Origin: an uncultured Bacteroidales bacterium
GTDB taxonomy: Bacteria > Bacteroidota > Bacteroidia > Bacteroidales > P3
Direction: 5' to 3'
Length of the DNA stretch: 39,119 bases
Assembly (NCBI GenBank): GCA_900316235.1
Contig: ONCC01000024.1
Span: forward strand, 1-39,119
Shown: positions 6,651 through 14,834 of the stretch, one piece after another
Numbering within the stretch: the first letter of the stretch is position 1
How the letters are laid out: each line of letters opens with the position of its first letter
The notes under the pieces: model-generated
Database searches by the model: none
Told to the model about the DNA's origin: nothing
What the model saw: only the letters and a program-made list of their open reading frames with translations
Program-made: the position numbers and the translations under genes

Positions 6651-9600
6651 ATGGCAATTTACAAAACCGCTATCAATAAACCCATCACCACGGGACTGGT
6701 CTTTGTGGCCGTCATCGTGCTGGGTCTCTTCTCACTCATGCGTCTGCCCATCGACCAGATGCCCGAGATGGACCCGCCCTATGTCACCGTGATGACCACC
6801 TACGCCGGTGCCAACGCCAGCGATATCGAGACCAATATCACCAAAATCATCGAAAACTCGCTCAACTCCGTCGACGGACTGAAGAACATCACCTCCACCT
6901 CAAAGGACAACATCTCCGTCGTCACCCTCGAGTTCGAATGGGGCGAGAATATCGATGAAGCGTTGAACGACATACGCTCCTACGTCGACCTGCTCTTCGA
7001 CAACCTGCCCGATGGTGTGTCGCGACCCATGATTCTGAAGCTCAACTCCTCGGCCATGCCCGTCCTGATTTACGGTGTCACCGCCAAGGAGAGCTATTCG
7101 GGACTCGACCGCATCCTCGAGGACAACGTCGTCAACGAGCTCAACCGCATCGACGGCATCGGCAACATCACCGTCTCCGGCGCCCCGCAGCGTTATGTCT
7201 ATATCGACCTCGACCCCAAACAGCTCGACGCCTACGGTCTGAGTGTGGAGCAGGTCGGCAACGCCATCAGCGCCAACAACCTCGACCTTGCCTCCGGCAC
7301 CGTCAAAATGGGCAAGGAGCAGTACCAGATGCGCGTCAAGGGCGAGTATGTCGAGAGTTCTGAAATCGCCGACATCGCCGTCACCACTACCCTGAGCGGC
7401 AAACAGGTCTTTGTGCGCGACCTCGCCACCGTGCGCGACACCATCAAGGACCTCTCCCTCGACGAGAAAATCAACCGTGAAGACGGTGCCCGTATCATCA
7501 TCTCCAAGCAGACCGGTGCCAACACCGTCGAGATTGCCCGTCAGGTGCGTGCCAAGATGGAGCAGATACAGCATAACCTGCCGCCCGACATCGAGGCCAC
7601 CCTCATCCGTGACGGCTCCGAGGAAATTGTCAATGCCATCAACGGACTCAGCGAGAGCATCTTCTACGCCCTCCTCTTCGTGGTGCTCGTGGTGCTCGTC
7701 TTCCTGGGCAACTGGCGCTCCACCATCATCATCGCCCTCACCATCCCCATCTCGCTCGTCACCTCTTTCATCTACCTCCTCATAGCCGACAGCTCGCTGA
7801 ATATCATCTCTCTGGCCTCGCTGACTGTGGCCATCGGTATGGTGGTCGACGATGCCATCGTGGTCCTCGAGAACATCTCCAAGCATATCGACCGCGGCGA
7901 GAATCCGCGCGAGGCCGCCATCTGCGCCACCAACGAGGTGTGGACCTCCGTCATCGCCACTACCCTGGTCCTCGTGGCCGTCTTTGTGCCACTGACCATG
8001 CTGCCTGGCATGATTGGTATCTTCATGAAGGAAATGGGCTGGATCATCACCATCGTGGTCTGTGTCTCCACCTGCGCCGCCATCACCCTCATCCCCATGC
8101 TCTCCAGCAAGATGCTCAAAGAGCGCCCCTTCTTCTTCAAAAAAGAGGATGAAGAGGAATACAAGCGCAAGAAAGATCACTCCTTCTACAACCGCACCGT
8201 CATCCGTGCCTTCAATGCCGTCGACAGCGCCTATGCCAACCTCCTCCGCTGGTGCCTCCACCATAAAAAGACCACCCTCCTCATTGCCCTCGCCTTCTTC
8301 ATTGTCACCATCATTCCCCTGATGGCCGGCACCATCGGAATGGACTTTATGAAAATGCAGGATAACGGCCAGATCAGCGTCAGCGCCGAGTTGCAGCGCG
8401 GCACCCGCATCGAGGAGACCCTCAAGACCGCCCGCCACATGGAGGACGACATCTACCGCATCCTCGGCAAGGACGTCCTCGTGGTTTCCACCTCAGCAGG
8501 CTCCAACGACGATGCCGGCTTCGCAGCACTCTTCAACTCCACCACCAACAACAAGATTTCCATGACCATACGCTGCACCAAGAAGTACGTCCGCGACGAG
8601 TCCATCTTCCAGATGCAGGAGAAGTTGCGCAAATGCTTCGCCGAGTATCCCGAGATTGTCAATTTCCAGGTCAGCCAAGGCGGCATGATGGGCGGCGGCT
8701 CCAACAACTCGCTCTCCGTCGAGATCTACGGCTACGACTTTGACCTCACCACCAACTTCACCCAGGAGCTGAAGAAGCGCGTCGAGCAGAACGTCCCCGG
8801 CGCCCGCGACACCAAAGTCTCCCGCGACGAGGACCGTCCCGAGCTGAAAATCACCTTCGACAAGCAGAAGCTCGCCCTCCACGGCCTCAACGGTTCCACC
8901 GTGGCCATGTATGTCCGCAACCGCGTCAACGGCATGGCCGCCGGATACCTCAAGGAGGACGGCGAGGAGTACAACATCGTCGTTCGTCTCCGCGAGGAAT
9001 ACCGCTCCTCCATCTCCGACATCGAGCAGCTGTCGCTCCCCACGGCTACCGGCAAGATTATCAAGCTCGAAGAGGTAGCCAAGGTCGAGGAATACTGGTG
9101 CCCGCCCACCATCGAGCGCAAGAACCGCCAGCGCTACCTCACCCTCACCGTCATGCCCTTCAACACCTCGCTCCAGGAGCTGGCACAGAACGTGCAGAAG
9201 GAAATCGACCAGATGGAAGTTCCTTCCGAAATCCACGTCGACCTCGCCGGTAACTACAAGGACCAGCAGGATTCCACACGCGACATGCTCGTGCTCGGCG
9301 CCCTCATCCTCATGCTCGTCTACATCGTCATGGCCTCGCAGTTCGAGAGCTTCGCCAAACCCTTCATCATCATGTTCTCCATCCCCTTCGCCATCAGCGG
9401 TGTGGTGCTCATGATGTTCTTCACCGGCAACAACCTCGACATGGTGGGCATGCTCGGTCTTATCCTCCTCATCGGTATCGTGGTGAAAAACGGTATCGTG
9501 CTGGTCGACTACATCAACCTCATGCGCGAGCGCGGCATCAACCTCAACGAGGCTATCGCCATCAGCGGCCAGAGCCGTCTGCGCCCGGTGCTCATGACGG

Positions 9601-9839
9601 CCTTCACCACCATCCTCGGCATGATACCCATGGCCACCTCCACCTCCGAGGGTTCGGAGATGTGGACCACCATGGGCCTCGTCGTCATCGGAGGTCTGCT
9701 GGTCTCCACCTTCATCACCCTCATCATCGTGCCCGTCCTCTACGGCGTCTTCAACCGCCGCGGCGACATCGAGAAGAAGGAGAAGGAACGCAAGAAATTC
9801 GTATTCATGAATATCGAACTCGACAACAACGCCCAATAA
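6651..9839 (+). CDS. RND multidrug efflux permease (AcrB/MexB type)
   Basis: A 1062-residue inner-membrane, proton-driven transporter. It starts MAIYKTAINKPITTGLVFVAVIVLGLF (TM1) and has two large periplasmic loops. TM4 carries the paired acidic residues in MVVDDAIVVLENISKH near residue 398, and TM10 carries the partner Lys in GIVVKNGIVLVDYIN near 945; all proton-relay positions appear intact. Length and layout match hydrophobe/amphiphile efflux-1 pumps rather than heavy-metal pumps. Substrates cannot be predicted. It is the fourth gene of the operon headed by the TetR gene and is followed after 22 nt by a small PII-like gene. Confidence 0.95.
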   Translation: MAIYKTAINKPITTGLVFVAVIVLGLFSLMRLPIDQMPEMDPPYVTVMTTYAGANASDIETNITKIIENSLNSVDGLKNITSTSKDNISVVTLEFEWGENIDEALNDIRSYVDLLFDNLPDGVSRPMILKLNSSAMPVLIYGVTAKESYSGLDRILEDNVVNELNRIDGIGNITVSGAPQRYVYIDLDPKQLDAYGLSVEQVGNAISANNLDLASGTVKMGKEQYQMRVKGEYVESSEIADIAVTTTLSGKQVFVRDLATVRDTIKDLSLDEKINREDGARIIISKQTGANTVEIARQVRAKMEQIQHNLPPDIEATLIRDGSEEIVNAINGLSESIFYALLFVVLVVLVFLGNWRSTIIIALTIPISLVTSFIYLLIADSSLNIISLASLTVAIGMVVDDAIVVLENISKHIDRGENPREAAICATNEVWTSVIATTLVLVAVFVPLTMLPGMIGIFMKEMGWIITIVVCVSTCAAITLIPMLSSKMLKERPFFFKKEDEEEYKRKKDHSFYNRTVIRAFNAVDSAYANLLRWCLHHKKTTLLIALAFFIVTIIPLMAGTIGMDFMKMQDNGQISVSAELQRGTRIEETLKTARHMEDDIYRILGKDVLVVSTSAGSNDDAGFAALFNSTTNNKISMTIRCTKKYVRDESIFQMQEKLRKCFAEYPEIVNFQVSQGGMMGGGSNNSLSVEIYGYDFDLTTNFTQELKKRVEQNVPGARDTKVSRDEDRPELKITFDKQKLALHGLNGSTVAMYVRNRVNGMAAGYLKEDGEEYNIVVRLREEYRSSISDIEQLSLPTATGKIIKLEEVAKVEEYWCPPTIERKNRQRYLTLTVMPFNTSLQELAQNVQKEIDQMEVPSEIHVDLAGNYKDQQDSTRDMLVLGALILMLVYIVMASQFESFAKPFIIMFSIPFAISGVVLMMFFTGNNLDMVGMLGLILLIGIVVKNGIVLVDYINLMRERGINLNEAIAISGQSRLRPVLMTAFTTILGMIPMATSTSEGSEMWTTMGLVVIGGLLVSTFITLIIVPVLYGVFNRRGDIEKKEKERKKFVFMNIELDNNAQ

Positions 9840-9860
9840 ACCCATTAAACCCATTCACCC
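9834..9860. repeat. 9-bp repeat CATTAAACC, 3 units, forming the leader of the PII-like gene
   Basis: Units CAATAAACC, CATTAAACC and CATTCACCC run from the pump stop codon right up to the next ATG (9862). A related leader precedes pgk at 13402-13437. Confidence 0.7.
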
Positions 9861-9861
9861 C

Positions 9862-10155
9862 ATGAAATCAGTTTTAATAGTATACAACCAGGCCAACAAC
9901 GAGCGCGTGGAATACATGCTCGACACCCTCGGCATCCGCGGCTTCACCTTCTGGGAGAATGTGCAAGGCCGTGGCCATGAGGTCGGTGATCCCCACCGCG
10001 GCACCCACACCTGGCCCGAACTCAACAACGCCATCATGACCGTGGTCGAGGACGACAAGGTCGAGGACCTCCTCCTGTCCGTCCGCAAACTCGACAAGCG
10101 CAATGAGGAAGTCGGTATCCGGGCATTCGTCTGGAATATCGAGCAAATGGTTTGA
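9862..10155 (+). CDS. Small PII-like protein accompanying the RND operon
   Basis: A 97-residue soluble protein: a hydrophobic first strand (KSVLIVYNQANNERV), GFTFWENVQGRG, a charged loop HEVGDPHRGTHTW, NNAIMTVVEDDKVEDLLLSVRKLDKRN and a last strand GIRAFVWNIEQMV. The order of strands and helices, and the 'VVEDDKVEDLL' helix start, resemble PII/CutA-type ferredoxin-like folds found beside transporters. This is a fold guess, not a firm family match. Its place as the last gene of the efflux operon, 22 nt after the pump, suggests a role in sensing or tuning the pump. It might bind a small ligand or metal; no binding residue is certain. Confidence 0.6.
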   Translation: MKSVLIVYNQANNERVEYMLDTLGIRGFTFWENVQGRGHEVGDPHRGTHTWPELNNAIMTVVEDDKVEDLLLSVRKLDKRNEEVGIRAFVWNIEQMV

Positions 10156-10181
10156 TTTTTAGCAAATTACAAATCTTTATC

Positions 10182-10215
10182 AAAAACCGCGATTTTTTCA
10201 AAAATCGCGGTTTTT
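10182..10215 (+). terminator. Strong intrinsic terminator of the efflux operon
   Basis: A perfect 16-bp stem (AAAAACCGCGATTTTT and its complement at 10200-10215) with a 2-nt centre, followed by more T residues. It lies 26 nt after the PII-like stop and, being A/T-flanked on both sides, could act in both directions. Confidence 0.92.
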
Positions 10216-10244
10216 TCGTGTCTCATAACTACCTGATACTTAGT

Positions 10245-10341
10245 ACCAACACCGTATCAACACCGTCCCAACAACGTATCATCTCCGTACCAACTCCTAC
10301 CATGGTAGGAGATGATAGGGTGATGGTAGGTCGAAGGTAGG
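10245..10341. repeat. 11-bp iteron/palindrome element, copy 1 (intergenic, convergent gene ends)
   Basis: Left side, direct 11-mers ACCAACACCGT (10245), ATCAACACCGT (10256), CCCAACAACGT (10267), ATCATCTCCGT (10278) and ACCAACTCCTA (10289). Centre CCATGG (10300-10305). Right side, complementary-type 11-mers TAGGAGATGAT (10306), AGGGTGATGGT (10317) and AGGTCGAAGGT (10328). The left arm does not pair perfectly across the centre, but TATCATCTCC (10277-10286) pairs exactly with 10308-10317. It lies between the efflux terminator and the 3' end of ygiQ. Confidence 0.9.
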
Positions 10342-10347
10342 GTTAAA

Positions 10348-12144
10348 CTACCTCTTTCCAGGGAAGAGTTTGGGGATGAAATGGGTAAGATTGTGGCGAC
10401 GGAGGCTGGCGATGATATCGCGCTGCTGGTCAGCCTTGTAGTAGAAGAAGAGGCGCCGCTGGTCGGCTTTGTCGGCGGGGGTGGTAGCCACATAGACAGG
10501 CTTGAGGGTGGCTGGGTCGATGCCGGTGTAATATGCCTCGGTGCTGAGGGTCATAGGCGTAGGAGTAAAATCCTGTATCTGCTCGAGGCGGTAGCCCATT
10601 TGTTTCATATCTACAGCCAGTTGTGCCATGTCCTCGAGGCGGCAGCCCGGATGGCTGCTGATGAAATAAGGGATGAGTTGGTAGCGCAATCCCGCCTGCT
10701 TGCATATCTCGTCGAAGCGACGCTTGGTCTCGCGGAAGAGGGAAAAGGAGGGTTTCCTCATGAGCGCCAGCACATGGTCGGAGGTATGCTCCGGGGCCAC
10801 CTTGAGGCGGCCGGAGGTATGATGCAGAACGACCTCGCGGAAATAATCCCAACCGTGATTGTCGGCGAACAAATCACATCGTATGCCACTCCCCACATAT
10901 AAATGCTTGACTTTCGGATGGCTAGCCACCTTATGCAACAGGTCTATCATGGGGCGGTGGTCGCTGTCGAGGTTCTTGCAAAGGCTTGGCATCGAGCAGC
11001 TGTAGCGGGAACACTTGCGGCAGAGGTCGGGGTTCTTGCCTTTCATGCGCCACATATTGGCTGAGGGACCGCCGAGGTCGGAGAGCACACCGTGGAACTC
11101 GGGGTCATTGGTAATAGTATCCACCTCCTTCAAGATGCTTTCCTCGCTGCGGCTGGCTATCTGCTTGCCCTGATGGGCGCTGATGGTGCAGAACGAGCAG
11201 CCACCGAAGCAGCCGCGGTGGGTGTTGACGCTCCAGCGAATCATCTCGAACGCCGGTATCTGGCCGCGCTTCTTATACTTGGGGTGCGGCAGGCGCAGAT
11301 ACGGCAGGTCGAAGCTGGCGTCAATCTCCTCCGTCGTCATCGGCGGCTCGGGCGGGTTCACCACCACATAGCGGTCGCCATGCCGCTGCACCAGCGTGGC
11401 AGCCTCGATCTTGTTGCTCTCCAGCTCAATCACATGATAATTCTCCGCCTCCGCGCGCTTGCTCTTCCGGCACTCCTCAAAAGAGTGAAGTTCAATCAGA
11501 TGATTCTGATTGTTCCGAATACTCTGAATATTCTGAGAGACCCAGGCCACCTGCGGCAGCCCATAGCAGGCCTCAATTCCCTTGCCCTCACTTAAAAGAT
11601 GGGCAATCTTCAGCGTCGTGCGCTCACCCATGCCGTAGTTGAGCAGGTCGGCGGGGGTATCTATCAGAATCGACGGGAAGAGCTTGTCGTCCCAATAGTC
11701 GTAGTGCGCCAGGCGACGCATACTGGCCTCGATGCCGGCGATGATGACCGGCACGTCGGGGTATATCTGCTTGAGGATGCGCGAATAGACATAGGTCGCG
11801 CGGTCGGGTCGGAACCCCGCCTGGCCGCCGGGGGTGTAGGCGTCGTCGTGACGCAGGCGACGGGCGGCGGTGTAATGGTTCACCATCGAGTCCATAGCAC
11901 CGCTGGTGACGCCGAAGAACAGGCGCGGAGCGCCGAACTTACGGAAATCGCGCAGGTCATCCCTCCAATTGGGTTGCGGGATAATAGCCACACGGTAGCC
12001 GGCCGCCTCCAGTGTGCGCCCGATGACGGCGGTGCCGAACGACGGGTGGTCGATATAGGCGTCGCCGGTCACGAGCACCACGTCGACCTGCTCCCATCCG
12101 AGGCGTTTCACCTCCTCCAACGTTATCGGCAGAAAATGTCCCAT
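10348..12144 (-). CDS. YgiQ-family radical SAM protein
   Basis: A 598-residue cytoplasmic protein. The N-terminal VDVVLVTGDAYIDHPSFGTAVIGRTLEAAGYRVAIIPQP is the YgiQ signature domain. Near residue 313, HRGCFGGCSFCTISAHQGKQ carries the CxxxCxxC that binds the 4Fe-4S cluster of radical SAM enzymes. A second cysteine group (DLCRKCSRYSCSMPSLC) follows. The reaction of the family is not established to my knowledge. The start MGHFLPITLEEVKRLGW matches the family's N-terminus. The T-run of a hairpin (12153-12188) reaches to within a few bases of the ATG, leaving almost no leader. A 9-bp repeat (11494-11538) encodes a QNIQSIRNNQNHL-like stretch. Confidence 0.92.
   Translation of the reverse strand: MGHFLPITLEEVKRLGWEQVDVVLVTGDAYIDHPSFGTAVIGRTLEAAGYRVAIIPQPNWRDDLRDFRKFGAPRLFFGVTSGAMDSMVNHYTAARRLRHDDAYTPGGQAGFRPDRATYVYSRILKQIYPDVPVIIAGIEASMRRLAHYDYWDDKLFPSILIDTPADLLNYGMGERTTLKIAHLLSEGKGIEACYGLPQVAWVSQNIQSIRNNQNHLIELHSFEECRKSKRAEAENYHVIELESNKIEAATLVQRHGDRYVVVNPPEPPMTTEEIDASFDLPYLRLPHPKYKKRGQIPAFEMIRWSVNTHRGCFGGCSFCTISAHQGKQIASRSEESILKEVDTITNDPEFHGVLSDLGGPSANMWRMKGKNPDLCRKCSRYSCSMPSLCKNLDSDHRPMIDLLHKVASHPKVKHLYVGSGIRCDLFADNHGWDYFREVVLHHTSGRLKVAPEHTSDHVLALMRKPSFSLFRETKRRFDEICKQAGLRYQLIPYFISSHPGCRLEDMAQLAVDMKQMGYRLEQIQDFTPTPMTLSTEAYYTGIDPATLKPVYVATTPADKADQRRLFFYYKADQQRDIIASLRRHNLTHFIPKLFPGKR
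11494..11538. repeat. 9-bp repeat ATTCTGAAT-type, 5 units, in ygiQ
   Basis: Units AATCAGATG, ATTCTGATT, GTTCCGAAT, ACTCTGAAT and ATTCTGAGA follow every 9 bp. They encode Asn/Gln/Ile-rich residues. Related arrays occur at 20062-20106 and 36241-36258. Confidence 0.8.
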
Positions 12145-12152
12145 ACAAAAAA

Positions 12153-12188
12153 AAGGTCCTTAAAGTCCCTAAAGACCTTAAGGACCTT
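12153..12188 (-). terminator. Hairpin plus T-run between pgk and ygiQ, built from a 9-bp repeat
   Basis: AAGGTCCTTAA (12153-12163) pairs with TTAAGGACCTT (12178-12188) around a 14-nt loop. On the minus strand a run of eight T follows, so it reads as an intrinsic terminator for pgk. The sequence is also a 9-bp periodic array (AAGGTCCTT, AAAGTCCCT, AAAGACCTT, AAGGACCTT). The T-run ends 3 nt before the ygiQ ATG. Confidence 0.7.
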
Positions 12189-12204
12189 AACGGTCTTTAG
12201 TGAA

Positions 12205-13401
12205 TTAGTCCTGGATAGCTTTGATGCCGGGGAGGACTTTGCCTTCGAGGTATTCGAGCATGGCGCCACCACCGGTGGAGACATAGCTCATCTGGTCGGC
12301 AAGTTTCATCTGCTTGACGGCAGCCACGCTGTCGCCACCACCCACGGCGGCGAAGCAGCCCTTCTTGCAGCTCTCGGCCACGCTCTGGGCAATGGCCTTG
12401 GTGCCTTTGGCGAAGGTCTCCAGCTCGAAGACGCCGGCGGGGCCGTTCCAGAGGATGGTCTTGCTGTTCATCACGATGTCGTGGATAGCCTTGCAGCTCT
12501 CGGGGCCGCAGTCCATGCTCTCCCAACCGTCGGGCACCTCACCACTGGGGACAATCTGGGTATTGGCATCGTTGCTGAACTTGTCTCCAATGACACTGTC
12601 GACGGGGAGGTAGTACTTCACGCCCTTCTCATCCATGCGGCGCATGAGCTCGCGGGCCAGGTCGAGCTTGTCATCCTCGCAGATGGAGTTGCCAATCTTG
12701 CCGCCAAGAGCCTTAGTGAAGGTGTAGCGCATGCCACCGATGATAATCATGTTGTCGACCTTATCGAGGAGGTTCTCGAGGATGCCAATCTTGGAGCTCA
12801 CCTTCGAGCCACCGATGATGGCGGTAAAGGGACGCGGAGGATTCTGCATCAGCTTCTCAAGGTTACGCACCTCGTTCTCCATCAGGAAGCCAAAGTACTT
12901 GTCGTTCGGGAAGAACTTGGCAATGACGGCGGTGGAGGAGTGCTCGCGGTGGGCGGCGCCGAAGGCGTCGTTGATGTAGCAGTCACCGAGGGCGGCCAGT
13001 TGGCGGGCGAGGTCCTCGCCACCTTTGGTCTCTTCGGGATAGAAGCGGATGTTTTCCAACAGCATCACCTCGCCACCCTTCAGCTCTTTGGCCATCTGCT
13101 CGGGTACACCGCTGCCGAGAAGCTGCTGGGTGAACTTGACGGGGCGGTTCACGAGGGTCTCGAGGTATTTGGCCACCGGCTCGAGGGTCAGCTCGGGCTC
13201 GAAGCCGCCTTTCTTGGGACGGCCGAAGTGAGCCATGATGATGACGGCGGCACCATCCTTGAGGAGTTTCTCGATGGTGGGCATCGACTCACGCATACGG
13301 GTATCGTCGGTGATTTGCTTCTGGTCATTCATCGGGACATTGAAGTCCACGCGGAGCAGGACTTTCTTGCCTGCAAAATTGATATCCTTTATACTTTTCA
13401 T
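12205..13401 (-). CDS. pgk: Phosphoglycerate kinase
   Basis: A 398-residue cytoplasmic glycolytic enzyme, 1,3-bisphosphoglycerate + ADP to 3-phosphoglycerate + ATP. It starts KSIKDINFAGKKVLLRVDFNVPMND, the PGK signature, with DDTRMRESMPTIEKLL next and the substrate-binding HFGRPK. Later come IGGSKVSSKIGILENLL, WNGPAGVFELETFAKGT and the nucleotide-binding GGGDSVAAVKQ. Length is typical and no residue looks missing. It lies 46 nt downstream of atpB on the same strand. Its leader (13402-13437) is a run of CATTAAACC-like 9-mers on the coding strand. A hairpin terminator follows. Confidence 0.97.
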   Translation of the reverse strand: MKSIKDINFAGKKVLLRVDFNVPMNDQKQITDDTRMRESMPTIEKLLKDGAAVIIMAHFGRPKKGGFEPELTLEPVAKYLETLVNRPVKFTQQLLGSGVPEQMAKELKGGEVMLLENIRFYPEETKGGEDLARQLAALGDCYINDAFGAAHREHSSTAVIAKFFPNDKYFGFLMENEVRNLEKLMQNPPRPFTAIIGGSKVSSKIGILENLLDKVDNMIIIGGMRYTFTKALGGKIGNSICEDDKLDLARELMRRMDEKGVKYYLPVDSVIGDKFSNDANTQIVPSGEVPDGWESMDCGPESCKAIHDIVMNSKTILWNGPAGVFELETFAKGTKAIAQSVAESCKKGCFAAVGGGDSVAAVKQMKLADQMSYVSTGGGAMLEYLEGKVLPGIKAIQD

Positions 13402-13437
13402 GGAATTTATGGGTTTAATGGGGTTTCTGTTTAATCT
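13402..13437. repeat. 9-bp ATTAAACCC-type repeat in the pgk leader
   Basis: On the minus strand the leader reads AGATTAAAC, AGAAACCCC, ATTAAACCC, ATAAATTCC and then the pgk ATG. It resembles the leader at 9834-9860. Confidence 0.6.
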
Positions 13438-13447
13438 TTAGATTTTC

Positions 13448-14545
13448 TTAGGCTTCAGCGTGCTGGGGTTCCTCGACGGCCATTCCGATATAGAGGGCCG
13501 AGAGCATGGTGAAGACGAAAGCCTGCAGGTAGGCCACCAGACACTCCAACAGGCTGATGAACACGCAGAAGAGGACACTCACTACCGAGACGGCGCCACC
13601 GGCGACAACGCCGAAGAGCTGGCTGATGATGTAGATAATGACGATGAAACCAAGGATGACGATATGACCAGCGGTCATATTGGCAAAGAGTCGGATCATC
13701 AGCACGATGGGTTTGGTGAAGACACCCACCAGCTCGACCACGGGCATCAGCGGGAAGACCTTCAACCACGCCGGCACACCAGGGGTGTTGAAGATATCCA
13801 TCCAATAGTGTTTGTTGCCACTGATGTTGGTAATGAGGAAAGTAATAACAGCCAATGTGGCGGTAACCGCCAGGCTGCCATTGATATTGGCTCCCGCGGG
13901 GAAGATGGGGATGAGACCCAATATGTTGCTGAAGAAGATAAAGAAGAAGAGCGTAAGCAAATAGGGCAGGTACTTGCGGTAGTGCTTCTCCCCTATCATG
14001 GGCTTGACGATGTCGTCGCGCACAAAGACTACCAGCAGTTCCACGAGGCTCTGCAAGCCATGAGGCGCCTGGTTGGGACGCTTCTTGTAGCCCTTCTTGG
14101 TCACCATGATGATAACGATGAGCAAAACCACTGCAACCATTATGGCTGCCGCAGTCTTGGTGATACTCAAGTCGAGAGGTTTCACTATATTGCCCTCGGC
14201 ATCAAGCAACAACTCTCCGTCGGCCCCTACACAAGCCACCTCCTCTTTTTCGGCACCGCCGCCAATGAGACGATATCCCTTGTAGTCGGCATGACCGTGA
14301 TGGAATTTCGACGACATGAAAACGTCAAGGTGTCCGTTGTTCCACAGTATGACCGGTAGCGGTACAGCCACAGCATGCTCAACGCTGTCGGACGTTGTAT
14401 AATCGAACAGATGCCAAGAATGGGCATCGGTGACATGGCCGATAATCATCGACCCCGCATCGAACGTCTCCCCATCCTCGGCACGCAAGACCGTGGGCAT
14501 CGCCATGAGGAAAGCCACCAAAGCAAATGCAAGTATCTTCTTCAT
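13448..14545 (-). CDS. atpB: ATP synthase F0 subunit a, separate from other atp genes
   Basis: A 365-residue inner-membrane protein. It has a signal peptide (MKKILAFALVAFLMAMPTVLRA) and a long non-cytoplasmic N-terminal domain, as seen in Bacteroidota subunit a. About six membrane helices follow. The essential Arg is in VLMIRLFANMTAGH near residue 285. It forms the proton half-channels next to the c-ring. In Bacteroidota I expect atpE and atpF immediately downstream; here pgk follows after 46 nt and a small unrelated gene precedes it by 2 nt. The gene appears intact, so the rest of the complex must be encoded elsewhere. Confidence 0.95.
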   Translation of the reverse strand: MKKILAFALVAFLMAMPTVLRAEDGETFDAGSMIIGHVTDAHSWHLFDYTTSDSVEHAVAVPLPVILWNNGHLDVFMSSKFHHGHADYKGYRLIGGGAEKEEVACVGADGELLLDAEGNIVKPLDLSITKTAAAIMVAVVLLIVIIMVTKKGYKKRPNQAPHGLQSLVELLVVFVRDDIVKPMIGEKHYRKYLPYLLTLFFFIFFSNILGLIPIFPAGANINGSLAVTATLAVITFLITNISGNKHYWMDIFNTPGVPAWLKVFPLMPVVELVGVFTKPIVLMIRLFANMTAGHIVILGFIVIIYIISQLFGVVAGGAVSVVSVLFCVFISLLECLVAYLQAFVFTMLSALYIGMAVEEPQHAEA

Positions 14546-14547
14546 AT

Positions 14548-14799
14548 CTATTCCTTATTGTTTACTACAGCAGTGTTGTTGAAAATGTCAATCTGTAACG
14601 TGTCGAAGAGACCCAGTTGGTTGGCATCGCAGTTGTTGGCCGGCACAGCGGCGACCTGACGCAAAGCCTGTTTCATGAGGCGTTGCAGGGCCAGTGGGCG
14701 AGAGATACCACAACTGTCGGCATAGATAACGAGGCGTGCACTCTCACGCTCGCTGAGCGTGAGAGTGTACTTCTTCGGTTTGGGTGTCTTCTTGTTCAT
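14548..14799 (-). CDS. Small basic protein of unknown function, coupled to atpB
   Basis: An 83-residue soluble protein. The first half (KKTPKPKKYTLTLSERESARLVIYADSCGISRPLALQRLMKQALRQV) is a basic strand followed by two helices, which recalls ribbon-helix-helix DNA-binding proteins. The second half (NQLGLFDTLQIDIFNNTAVV) is acidic and hydrophobic and not recognised. The resemblance to RHH is by eye only. Its stop lies 2 nt before the atpB ATG, so the two are almost certainly translated from one message. It could regulate its own operon, but no target is visible. Confidence 0.6.
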   Translation of the reverse strand: MNKKTPKPKKYTLTLSERESARLVIYADSCGISRPLALQRLMKQALRQVAAVPANNCDANQLGLFDTLQIDIFNNTAVVNNKE

Positions 14800-14811
14800 A
14801 GTTATGGGTAC

Positions 14812-14828
14812 GCAGGCGTCCCGCCTGC
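14812..14828. repeat. Short GC palindrome GCAGGCG-tcc-CGCCTGC
   Basis: Seven-bp arms around TCC in the 35-nt gap between the DUF2723 gene and the small basic gene. It is another member of the window's small GC palindromes. Confidence 0.6.
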
Positions 14829-14834
14829 ATCTAG

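Noticed and set aside
3628..10155. Recently transferred efflux island
   Set aside because: Composition and codon use look like those of the neighbours, and no mobility gene or flanking repeat is visible.
10152..10340. Small plus-strand gene after the PII-like gene
   Set aside because: It is made only of the terminator and the iteron element.
11599..13434. Open frame of 611 codons on the plus strand across ygiQ and pgk
   Set aside because: It crosses two convincing genes and the intervening terminator with no motif of its own.
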